Below, piece after piece: positions 1 to 6,011 of a stretch of DNA of 8,385 nucleotides. The stretch lies in assembly GCA_036392615.1 (NCBI GenBank), contig DASVXQ010000090.1, forward strand, positions 1 to 8,385, in the 5' to 3' direction. This DNA is from DASVXQ01 sp036392615 (lineage in GTDB: Bacteria; Actinomycetota; CALGFH01). The notes beneath the pieces are model-generated. The model ran no database searches and was not told the DNA's origin. It saw only the letters and a program-made list of their open reading frames with translations. Within the stretch, counting starts at the first letter, position 1; each line of letters starts with the position of its first letter. Position numbers and translations under genes: made by a program.

Positions 1-442
1 CACCCTGGTGGCGCTGCGCAAGGAGCTGCTGCTGCGCGCCTTCGACCCGGACGGCGCCGCCGCCATGGGCTACCGGGTCGACCTGCTCGACCTGGTCCTC
101 AACGTGCTGATCGCGCTGGTGGTGGTGGCCGCCGTCAAGGCGGTCGGCACCGTGCTGGTGATCGCGCTGGTCATCGTCCCGCCGGTGACCGCCAGGCTGC
201 TGGTCGACCGGGTCGCCGGCATGACCGCGATCTCCTGCGCGCTGGGCGCGCTCGGCGGCTACCTCGGGCTGGCGATCAGCTACGAGCTCTCGCTCCAGCG
301 CGGGGTCCGGCTGGCGTCCGGGGCGACCATCGTGGTCGTGCTGGTGGCCTGCTTCCTGGTCGCGCTGGCGGCCCGCCCGTTCCGCCGGGCGCTGGCGCGT
401 GGCGGGCGGCGCGCCCGGCCGGCCGACAGAGGCGCCGGATGA
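1..442 (+). CDS. Metal-ion ABC transporter permease (ABC-3 family), 3' part only
   Basis: This is the C-terminal 146 residues of an inner-membrane permease of the ABC-3 (ZnuB/TroC/MntB-like) family, which carries Zn2+, Mn2+ or Fe2+ into the cell with an ATPase and a substrate-binding lipoprotein. The reading frame is open to the left edge (first whole codon at base 2), so the GTG at 8 is internal and the true start lies outside the window. Seen here are a cytoplasmic-loop motif KELLLRAFDPDGAAAMGY, the region that contacts the ATPase in this family, followed by three or four hydrophobic helices with the family-typical AVGTVLVIALVIVPPVTARLL stretch, and an Arg-rich tail. It closely resembles the next gene, so the transporter probably uses two different permease subunits. 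Its TGA overlaps the next ATG (ATGA). The metal cannot be decided from this fragment. The ATPase and binding protein are presumably upstream. Confidence 0.9.
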   Translation, partial: TLVALRKELLLRAFDPDGAAAMGYRVDLLDLVLNVLIALVVVAAVKAVGTVLVIALVIVPPVTARLLVDRVAGMTAISCALGALGGYLGLAISYELSLQRGVRLASGATIVVVLVACFLVALAARPFRRALARGGRRARPADRGAG

Positions 443-1326
443 GCTGGCTGACCGACGCCTTCTCCGGCGCGTTCGCGCAGCGGGCGCTGCTGGAGGCGGT
501 CATGGTCGGGGTGGTCTCCGGGGTGATCGGCGTGCACGTGCTGCTGCGCCGCCTGCCGTTCTTCACCCTGGCGATGGGCCACGCGACCTTCCCCGGGGTG
601 GTGCTGGCCGCGCTGCTCGGGGTGAACCTGCTGCTCGGCGCCGGGGTGTTCGGGATCCTGGTGGTGCTGGCGGTGGCGCTGCTGGGCGCGCGCGAGCGGA
701 TCGACGACACCAGCGCCATCGGCGTCGTGCTGGCCGGCGCCTTCGCGCTGGGCGTGCTGCTGCTGTCGGCGCAGGCCGGGTTCAGCAAGGACCTGAGCGC
801 CTACCTGGTCGGCTCGATCGTCACCGTGCAGCCGGAGGACCTGCTGATCACCGCGATCACCGGCGTGGTGGTGCTGGGCGCGCTGGCCGCCCTGCACAAG
901 GAGCTGGTGCTGGGAGCGTTCGACCCCGACGGGCTGGCCGCCCTTGGCTACCCGGCGGTGGCGCTCGACGTGGTGCTGCTGCTGCTGATCGAGCTGGTGG
1001 TGGTCACCTCGGTGCCGGCGGTGGGGACCATCCTGTCGGTGGCGCTGATCGCCGCGCCGGCCGCGACCGCGCGGCTGTGGACCGACCGGCTGGGCCCGAC
1101 CATGGCGCTGTCGGGCGCGCTCGGCGCCGCCAGCGGGGTCATCGGGCTGGTGGTGTCGCGCAACCTGAACGTCGCCGCCGGCGCCACCATCGTGCTGGTC
1201 GCGGCCGCGCTGTTCGCCGTCTCGCTGGTGCTCGCGCCGCGCCGCGGGATGCTCGGCTGGCGGCTGCTCGCGGGCGCCCGCCGCGGGGGCGAGGTCGCGC
1301 GGGCGCATCAGGGCTATGGTGGATGA
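439..1326 (+). CDS. Metal-ion ABC transporter permease (ABC-3 family), second paralogue
   Basis: This is a complete 295-residue integral membrane permease of the ABC-3 family, the usual length for ZnuB/MntC/TroD-like proteins, with about eight hydrophobic helices. The N-terminal part has the family stretch LAMGHATFPGVVLAALLG (about residues 48-65), and the loop AFDPDGLAALGY (from residue 160) matches the same loop in the preceding permease. The C-terminal core again matches the upstream paralogue (AVGTILSVALIAAPAATARL). The ATG at 439 overlaps the upstream stop by four bases and has an AGAGG ribosome-binding site at 428-432, so translation is probably coupled. The 3' end overlaps the proposed nhaA start in the same way. 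The substrate is probably Mn2+, Zn2+ or Fe2+; the sequence alone does not say which. Membrane location is clear from composition. Confidence 0.93.
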   Translation: MSWLTDAFSGAFAQRALLEAVMVGVVSGVIGVHVLLRRLPFFTLAMGHATFPGVVLAALLGVNLLLGAGVFGILVVLAVALLGARERIDDTSAIGVVLAGAFALGVLLLSAQAGFSKDLSAYLVGSIVTVQPEDLLITAITGVVVLGALAALHKELVLGAFDPDGLAALGYPAVALDVVLLLLIELVVVTSVPAVGTILSVALIAAPAATARLWTDRLGPTMALSGALGAASGVIGLVVSRNLNVAAGATIVLVAAALFAVSLVLAPRRGMLGWRLLAGARRGGEVARAHQGYGG

Positions 1327-3281
1327 CCCGCACGGCGCACCGAGGATCCGCCCACATCGTGACCAGCGTTCCGGAAGTCTCCGACGCCTATACCGGCAGG
1401 ACGGCGTGGGCCCGCGGCATGGCGGCGGCGCTGCGCACCTACCTCAACACCGAGGTGGGCAGCGCCCTCGTTCTGGTCGCGGCCGCCCTGGTCGCCCTCG
1501 TCTGGGCGAACCTGCCCGGCGGCTCCTACGAGACCGTCTGGACGACCGACCTGTCGGTCCGGATCGGTAGTTGGGGGATCACCGAGGACGTGCGCCGCTG
1601 GGTCAACGACGGGCTGATGACCTTCTTCTTCTTCGTGGTCGGCCTGGAGGTGCGGCGCGAGCTCGACATGGGCGAGCTGCGCGAGCGGCGGCGGGTGGCC
1701 GTGCCGGTGCTGGCCGCGCTCGGCGGCATGACCGTGCCCGCGCTGCTCTACCTGGCGGTCAACGCCGGCGGGCCGGGGGTGGGCGCGTGGGGGGTGGCGA
1801 TGCCGACCGACACCGCGCTGGCGCTGGGTGTTCTCGCCCTGGTCGGCCCGCGCTACCCGCAGCGGCTGCGGGTGTTCGTGCTGACCCTGGTGGTGGTGGA
1901 CGACATCGTCTCGCTGGTGGTCATCGCGGTGGCCTACACGCGCGACCTGCGGCTGATCGCGCTGGCCACCGCCGTGCTGCTGTTCGGGGTGGTCTACCTG
2001 CTGCGGTTCCTGCGGGTCTGGCGCGGTCCGGCCTATTTCGTGGTGGCCGTGGCGCTGTGGGCGGCGATGCTCGAATCGGGCGTGCACCCGGCCGTCGCCG
2101 GGGTCGCCATGGGCCTGCTGGCCACCGCCTACCCGCCGCGGCGCCAGCGGCTGGAGCGGGCGGTGTCGCTCACCAGGATGTTCCGCGAGCAGCCGACGCC
2201 CGAGTACGCCCGCTCCGCGCGGCTGAGCGTGGACGCCGCGATCTCCACCAACGAGCGCCTCCAGTACCTGCTGCACCCCTGGACCAGCTACGTCATCGTG
2301 CCGCTGTTCGCGCTGGCCAACGTGGGCGTGGTGCTGCGGCCCGAGGTGCTGAGCTCGGCGGTCCGCTCGCCGGTCACCATCGGCGTGGTGGTCGGGCTGA
2401 TCGGTGGCAAGCTGATCGGCATCAGCGGGACCTCCTGGCTGGCGAGCCGCCCGCGCCTCGGCGGCCTGCCGCTGACCGTGCCGTTCCCGCAGATCGTCGG
2501 CGCCTCGGCGGTGGCCGGGATCGGCTTCACCGTGTCGCTGTTCATCGCCGACCTGTCGCTGGAGGGCCTGCGGCTCCAGGACGCCAAGATCGGCATCCTG
2601 ACCGCCTCGGTGCTGGCGACGCTGCTGGGCTGGGCCGCCTTCCAGGTGATCGATCGCCTGCCGCGCTCGCTGGTGGTCCGCTCGGCGGCGGCGACCGCGC
2701 CGCTGATCGAGGAGCTCGCCGCGCCGGTCGACCCGGAGCGCGACCACATCCGCGGGCCCGACCAGGCGCCGGTGACCCTGGTCGAGTACGGCGACTACGA
2801 GTGCCCCTACTGCGGGCGGGCCGAGGGGACCGTGCGGGAGCTGGTGCGGGACTTCAGCACCGACCTCCGCTACGTGTTCCGCCATCTCCCGCTGGAGGAC
2901 GTGCACCCGCACGCGGAGCTGGCCGCCGAGGCCGCCGAGGCGGCCGGCACGCAGGGCCGCTTCTGGGAGATGCACGACCTGCTGTTCGCCGACCAGAGCG
3001 CGCTGGAGCCGGCCGACCTGCGCGACCGGGCGGCCCGGCTGGGGCTCGACGTGGAGCGGTTCTGGGACGAGGTGCGCACCAGGGCCTACGCCCGCAGGGT
3101 CGCCGAGGACGTGCGCAGCGCCGAGGAGAGCGGCGTCGCCGGCACCCCGACCTTCTTCATCAACGGCCTGCGCCACCAGGGCTCCTACGACGTCGACACG
3201 CTGTCGGCCGCGATCCGGCTCGCCCTGCATCGCTCCAAGCTCGACGTCGCGTCGCGGCGCGCCGCCGGGCTCGAGCGCTGA
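1323..3281 (+). CDS. nhaA: NhaA Na+/H+ antiporter fused to a C-terminal DsbA-like thioredoxin domain
   Basis: This 652-residue protein joins an NhaA antiporter (about residues 40-460; E. coli NhaA is about 390 residues) to a DsbA/thioredoxin domain (about 475-640). NhaA exchanges Na+ or Li+ for protons across the membrane. The key residues are present: PTDTALALGVLALVG with D163 (E. coli D133), the ion-binding pair D193-D194 in VVVDDIVSLVVIAVAY (E. coli D163/D164), and K363 in IGGKLIGIS (E. coli K300). FFFFVVGLEVRREL is another family signature. The thioredoxin domain has a redox CPYC at 494-497 and a cis-proline at P609 in GVAGTPTFFING. No extra membrane helix is evident between the domains. 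The frame is open far upstream, so the start is inferred: ATG 1323 overlaps the permease stop and has AGGG at 1310-1313. GTG 1359, behind GAGGA at 1342-1346, would give 640 residues and is a real alternative. Confidence 0.95.
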   Translation: MTRTAHRGSAHIVTSVPEVSDAYTGRTAWARGMAAALRTYLNTEVGSALVLVAAALVALVWANLPGGSYETVWTTDLSVRIGSWGITEDVRRWVNDGLMTFFFFVVGLEVRRELDMGELRERRRVAVPVLAALGGMTVPALLYLAVNAGGPGVGAWGVAMPTDTALALGVLALVGPRYPQRLRVFVLTLVVVDDIVSLVVIAVAYTRDLRLIALATAVLLFGVVYLLRFLRVWRGPAYFVVAVALWAAMLESGVHPAVAGVAMGLLATAYPPRRQRLERAVSLTRMFREQPTPEYARSARLSVDAAISTNERLQYLLHPWTSYVIVPLFALANVGVVLRPEVLSSAVRSPVTIGVVVGLIGGKLIGISGTSWLASRPRLGGLPLTVPFPQIVGASAVAGIGFTVSLFIADLSLEGLRLQDAKIGILTASVLATLLGWAAFQVIDRLPRSLVVRSAAATAPLIEELAAPVDPERDHIRGPDQAPVTLVEYGDYECPYCGRAEGTVRELVRDFSTDLRYVFRHLPLEDVHPHAELAAEAAEAAGTQGRFWEMHDLLFADQSALEPADLRDRAARLGLDVERFWDEVRTRAYARRVAEDVRSAEESGVAGTPTFFINGLRHQGSYDVDTLSAAIRLALHRSKLDVASRRAAGLER

Positions 3282-3331
3282 CCGCGGCCGCGGTGACGGG
3301 GGGGCCCGGTAAGCCGGGGCGGCCGCGGCCG
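3282..3331. terminator. Nested dyad between convergent genes, probable two-way terminator
   Basis: The outer stem is a perfect 10-base inverted repeat, CCGCGGCCGC at 3282-3291 with GCGGCCGCGG at 3319-3328. Inside it, CCCGG (3305-3309) pairs with CCGGG (3314-3318) around a TAAG loop, leaving a one-sided G-rich bulge at 3292-3304. It fills the whole 50-base gap between the nhaA stop and the stop of the oppositely oriented MDR gene, the expected place for a terminator serving both. There is no T-run on either side, so it is not a canonical intrinsic terminator; hairpins without T-tracts are often proposed in GC-rich actinobacteria. Each arm also lies in its own 12-base perfect palindrome. Confidence 0.55.
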
Positions 3332-4324
3332 TCAGACGACCAGCACGGCCTTGCCAACGACCTGACCGGCCTCCAGCGCCCGGTGGGCCTCGGCCGCCTG
3401 CTCGAGCGGGAAGGTCGCGCCGACGTGCACCGACAGCGTCCCGGCGTCGAACAGCCGCGCCGCCTCCTCCAGGATGGCGGTCTGCCGCTGCCGCTCGGCG
3501 AACCAGCCGAACACCGACGGCGCGGGCATCCAGGTGAACGAGACCCGCAGGTTGCGCCGCCGCATCTCCTCGATGGCCGCCTCCGGCCAGGGGCTCTCCA
3601 CGTTGGAGACCAGGTCGCCGTAGGGGCGGACCAGGGCGAAGCTGTCCGCGAAGGTGCGCCCGCCGACGGTGTCGTGGACCACGTCGGCGCCGTCGCCGCC
3701 GGACCAGTCCCGCACCTCCGCGCCGACGTCCTGGGTGCGGTAGTCGATCGTCCGCTCCGCGCCGAGCTTGGCGGCCAGCTCGGCCTTGGGGCCGGGCGAG
3801 ACGGTCGCCGCGACCCTGGCGCCGGCCGCCCGCGCGATCTGCACCGACATGTGGCCCACCCCGCCGGCACCGCCCTGGACCAGCACGAACTGGTCCTGGT
3901 CGAGGCGCGCCCGCCCGTGCAGGCACTCCCAGGCGGTGATGGTCACCAGCGGCGCCGCGGCCGCCTCGACGAACTCGAGGCGGCTGGGCTTGCGCGCGAC
4001 CAGCCGCTCGTCGAGCGTCTTGGCCTCCGCGTAGGTGCCGGCGGTGCCGCCGAACCCGCCGTCGCAGAACCAGACCTCGTCGCCGGGCTGGAAGCGGGTC
4101 ACCTCGGCGCCCACGTCCGAGACGACCCCGGCCCCGTCCCAGCCGAGGATCGCTGGCGGCTCCCCGGCGATGGTGCCGTTCGCGCGCAGCTTGGCGTCGA
4201 CCGGGTTGACCCCGGCGGCGCGCAGCTCCACGCGCACGTCCCGCCGGCCGAACTCCAGCTCGGCCACCTCGGCCGGCCGGAGCACCTCCGGCCCGCCCAC
4301 CGCGGCCATCAGGATCGCGCGCAA
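3332..4324 (-). CDS. Zinc-independent MDR-family oxidoreductase (NADPH:quinone reductase-like)
   Basis: This 330-residue protein is a medium-chain dehydrogenase/reductase of the quinone oxidoreductase branch, expected to use NAD(P)H to reduce a quinone or an activated double bond in the cytoplasm. The N-terminal GroES-like fold shows GVNPVDAKLR (about 38-47) and the GWDGAGVVSDVG segment (about 61-72). The Rossmann nucleotide-binding loop GGAGGVG is at 151-157. The cysteine and histidine zinc ligands of classical alcohol dehydrogenases are not apparent, which favours the zinc-free branch. I place the start at TTG 4324: it begins LRAILMAAVGGPEVL, the usual N-terminus of the family, and has an AG-rich ribosome-binding site (AGGGGG, 4338-4333) eight bases upstream. 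The frame stays open to 4393, but the extra 23 residues look like untranslated leader. It converges on nhaA and is divergent from the acetyltransferase gene. The substrate is unknown. Confidence 0.88.
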   Translation of the reverse strand: MRAILMAAVGGPEVLRPAEVAELEFGRRDVRVELRAAGVNPVDAKLRANGTIAGEPPAILGWDGAGVVSDVGAEVTRFQPGDEVWFCDGGFGGTAGTYAEAKTLDERLVARKPSRLEFVEAAAAPLVTITAWECLHGRARLDQDQFVLVQGGAGGVGHMSVQIARAAGARVAATVSPGPKAELAAKLGAERTIDYRTQDVGAEVRDWSGGDGADVVHDTVGGRTFADSFALVRPYGDLVSNVESPWPEAAIEEMRRRNLRVSFTWMPAPSVFGWFAERQRQTAILEEAARLFDAGTLSVHVGATFPLEQAAEAHRALEAGQVVGKAVLVV

Positions 4325-4363
4325 CGTCCACCCCCCCTCTGCCGGTCCCTGGACCACCCGCTC

Positions 4364-4393
4364 ACCGTACCGGCCCCCGCCGGCACGGGTCAC
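4364..4393 (-). promoter_or_regulatory. Possible promoter of the MDR oxidoreductase gene
   Basis: On the minus strand, GTGACC (4393-4388) and TACGGT (4369-4364) are 18 bases apart and resemble -35 and -10 boxes. A transcript starting just after would have a leader of about 30 bases carrying the G-rich ribosome-binding site before TTG 4324. This is a visual match only, in very GC-rich DNA. Confidence 0.25.
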
Positions 4394-4455
4394 CGGGCGT
4401 CCGCCCGTGCGTCCGGGGGCGGCGGTATGTTGACCCGGACCACGAGGAGGCAGAG

Positions 4456-4935
4456 ATGGCGGAGATCCGCCCCGCGACCGCGGCGGACGTGCCGGCGATG
4501 GTCGGGCTGGTGCGCGAGCTGGCGGCCTACGAGCGCGCCGCCGAGGAGGTCGAGCTGACCCCCGAGGTGCTCTCCTCGGCGCTGTTCGGCGCCCAGCCGG
4601 CGGTGTTCGCCCACGTCGCCGAGGTCGACGGCGAGGTGGCCGGCTTCGCGCTGTGGTTCGTCAGCTTCTCGACCTGGCTCGGCCGGCACGGCATCTATCT
4701 CGAGGACCTCTACGTGCGGCCGGAGCACCGCGGCGCGGGCCTCGGCAAGGCGCTGCTGGTCGCGCTGGCCCGCGTCTGCGTCGAGCGCGGCTATGGCCGG
4801 CTGGAGTGGAGCGTGCTCGACTGGAACAAGCCGGCGGTGGACTTCTACCGTGCGCACGGCGCGGTCGCCCAGGACGAGTGGACCGTCTTCCGGGTCACCG
4901 GCGAGCCGCTGCGCCAGCTCGCCGCGCTCGGCTGA
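4456..4935 (+). CDS. GNAT N-acetyltransferase, SSAT-like (diamine/thialysine type)
   Basis: This 159-residue cytoplasmic enzyme is expected to move an acetyl group from acetyl-CoA to a small amine. It carries the GNAT acetyl-CoA motif LYVRPEHRGAGLGKALL, with the pyrophosphate-binding RGAGLG at 92-97. The segments FVSFSTWLGRHGIYLEDLY (68-86) and EWSVLDWNKPAVDFYRAHGA (117-136) are characteristic of the spermidine/spermine N1-acetyltransferase (SSAT, thialysine acetyltransferase) subgroup, and Y131 sits where the general-acid tyrosine of that family lies. The length is normal. The start is firm: a strong GAGGAGG at 4444-4450 lies five bases before ATG 4456. A TATGTT hexamer at 4426-4431 could be a -10 box, but I see no matching -35. 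The subgroup is clear; the actual acceptor (polyamine, thialysine or another amine) is inference. Its stop lies two bases from the stop of the convergent thioesterase gene. Confidence 0.92.
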   Translation: MAEIRPATAADVPAMVGLVRELAAYERAAEEVELTPEVLSSALFGAQPAVFAHVAEVDGEVAGFALWFVSFSTWLGRHGIYLEDLYVRPEHRGAGLGKALLVALARVCVERGYGRLEWSVLDWNKPAVDFYRAHGAVAQDEWTVFRVTGEPLRQLAALG

Positions 4936-4937
4936 CC

Positions 4938-5342
4938 TCAGCCGCCGCCCTCGGCGAGCTCGCGCTCCAGCACGGCGCGCTCGGCGTCGGACAGCGGCCG
5001 CGAGCGACCCGACGCGCGGTCCCAGGCGACCAGCACGACCTCGGCCTCCGCCGCCACGCGCCCGTCCGGCGCCAGCACGTCCTCCAGCGTGGTCAGGCTC
5101 GAGCGGCCGATGCGCAGCAGCCGGCAGCGGGCGATGGCCGCGCCGTCGCGCGCGTCGAGCGCGCCGCGGTAGTCGATCGCCACCCGCGCCACCAGGTAGT
5201 CCCACACCTTGCCGTCGAGCTCGAACACGCGGCTGAGCCACTGGTCGCGGGCCGCCTCGATGAAGCTCAGGTAGACCGGGTGGTAGACGTGGGCGTAGGC
5301 GTCCAGGTCGCTCCAGCGGATCTCGATGCGTCGCTCGTGCAT
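4938..5342 (-). CDS. Acyl-CoA thioesterase, hotdog fold (4-HBT/YbgC family)
   Basis: This 134-residue protein is the usual size for a single-hotdog thioesterase, which hydrolyses acyl-CoA thioesters as an oligomer in the cytoplasm. The active-site signature is near the N-terminus: WSDLDAYAHVYHPVYLSF (10-27) followed by EAARDQWL. D14 is the expected catalytic acid, matching the DTDAGGVVYH region of YbgC, with H21 at the YbgC histidine position. IDYRGALDARD and the following strand pattern fit the rest of the fold. The chosen ATG at 5342 gives the standard N-terminus (MHERRIEIRWSDLD); an AAGGA lies about 13 bases upstream, rather far, so the ribosome-binding site is weak. The acyl-CoA substrate is not predictable. 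It lies 59 bases downstream of mscL on the same strand and could be read through from it, although a hairpin lies between them. Confidence 0.9.
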   Translation of the reverse strand: MHERRIEIRWSDLDAYAHVYHPVYLSFIEAARDQWLSRVFELDGKVWDYLVARVAIDYRGALDARDGAAIARCRLLRIGRSSLTTLEDVLAPDGRVAAEAEVVLVAWDRASGRSRPLSDAERAVLERELAEGGG

Positions 5343-5368
5343 CCCGAGGGTCCAGTCCTTCCACGGTT

Positions 5369-5396
5369 GCGTGCCACGCGACGCAGCATGGCACGC
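5369..5396. repeat. 8-base perfect inverted repeat between mscL and the thioesterase gene
   Basis: GCGTGCCA at 5369-5376 is the exact reverse complement of TGGCACGC at 5389-5396, with a 12-base loop. It sits just after the mscL stop and 27 bases before the thioesterase start codon on the minus strand. It could be a weak terminator for mscL (no T-run follows), an operator overlapping a thioesterase promoter, or chance in GC-rich DNA. Confidence 0.4.
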
Positions 5397-5401
5397 CCGG
5401 T

Positions 5402-5818
5402 CTAGGCCGCGCCCAGCTCGGTGGTGCAGTAGCCGCAGCGGCGCGCCTTCAGGGGGATGTCCATCAGGCACCAGGGGCACCGGCGGGTGGTCGGCTCCGG
5501 CGTCTCCCGGTGGCTGAAGTGCGAGGTCAGCAGGTTCATCGGCTTGACCACGAAGAAGAAGACCGCCGCGGTGATGGTGAGGAACGCGATCATGGCGTTG
5601 AGGAAGTCGCCGTAGCGGAACACCGAGCGGTTGATCCGGAAGCTGAGCGCGCTGAAGTCCGGCCGCCCGAAGATGGCCGCGATCAGCGGGGTGAGCAGGT
5701 CCCTGACCAACGCCTGCACGACCGCGGCGAAGGCCAGGCCGATGACGATCCCCACCGCCAGATCGACCACGTTGCCCCTGAGCACGAACGTCTTGAACTC
5801 CGTCAGCAGCCCGCGCAC
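5402..5818 (-). CDS. mscL: Large-conductance mechanosensitive channel MscL with C-terminal zinc ribbon
   Basis: MscL forms a homopentameric membrane pore that opens under membrane tension and releases solutes after osmotic downshock. The 138-residue protein has the family N-terminus EFKTFVLRGNVVDLAVGIVIGLAF (the S1 helix and pore-lining TM1, about residues 7-45), including the conserved RGNVVDLAVG, a periplasmic loop, and TM2 (about 71-93, ending in an FFFVVKP stretch). Where E. coli MscL has a helical bundle, this protein carries a four-cysteine zinc ribbon: CPWC at 114-117 and CGYC at 128-131. The start is GTG 5818, six bases after a strong AGGAGG; the frame is open to 5899, but the extra 27 residues lack family similarity. 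It appears to be transcribed alone or with the thioesterase gene downstream. Confidence 0.95.
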   Translation of the reverse strand: MRGLLTEFKTFVLRGNVVDLAVGIVIGLAFAAVVQALVRDLLTPLIAAIFGRPDFSALSFRINRSVFRYGDFLNAMIAFLTITAAVFFFVVKPMNLLTSHFSHRETPEPTTRRCPWCLMDIPLKARRCGYCTTELGAA

Positions 5819-6011
5819 CTCGTCCCTCCTGGGGTCGCACGCCCGGGGGGTGGGCGTGATCCGAGTTGAATTCTCGGTATGTGCCCGCTCTGCCGCCAAC
5901 TATCCCAACTTGCTCAGGTGTCAGTTTTCGACCTGTCGGCCGGTCAGGGAGGTGCCGCCCCGAGCGCCAGCCCGCGCCGGCGGCGGCGACCTGCCCGCGT
6001 GGACGGTGGAC
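5819..6011. other. Intergenic region between mscL and nitronate monooxygenase gene
   Basis: This 193-base gap holds the mscL ribosome-binding site and candidate promoter on its left side and the trailing region of the nitronate monooxygenase gene on its right. I see no strong terminator after the latter, only a short CCTG/CAGG dyad (5932-5935 with 5945-5948) and GC-rich imperfect repeats at about 5960-5990. A plus-strand frame beginning MCPLCRQ at 5880 turns into a Pro/Arg-rich shadow and is not called as a gene. Confidence 0.5.
5870..5899 (-). promoter_or_regulatory. Possible mscL promoter
   Basis: On the minus strand, TTGGCG (5899-5894) and GAGAAT (5875-5870) are 18 bases apart, each matching four of six bases of the -35 and -10 consensus. 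They lie in the most AT-rich stretch of the window (about 5859-5930), about 50 bases before the GTG start of mscL. A short CCGAG/CTCGG dyad (5861-5865 with 5873-5877) overlaps the -10 box. This is a visual match only. Confidence 0.27.

Noticed and set aside
970..1015. Runs of CTG and GTG triplets resembling a microsatellite
   Set aside because: They encode Leu/Val of a membrane helix with biased codons, and the same pattern recurs in every transmembrane segment here.
399..1322. Open extension of the nhaA frame upstream through the second permease gene
   Set aside because: The extension is Ala/Gly/Arg-rich, lacks NhaA similarity and lies over a convincing permease gene in another phase. NhaA-like sequence begins after 1323.
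1314..4331. Very long minus-strand open frame opposite nhaA and through the MDR gene in another phase
   Set aside because: Its translation is dominated by Arg, Gly, His and Gln with no domain pattern. It is antisense to nhaA, whose family motifs are clear, and arises because GC-rich codons rarely give stops.
1571..4558. Very long plus-strand open frame overlapping nhaA out of phase
   Set aside because: The same artefact: an Arg/Gly/Ala-rich product without motifs, crossing a terminator-like dyad and running antisense to the MDR gene.
4653..5405. Plus-strand frame over the acetyltransferase end and antisense to the thioesterase
   Set aside because: It has no recognisable domain, and both underlying genes have clear family signatures and starts.
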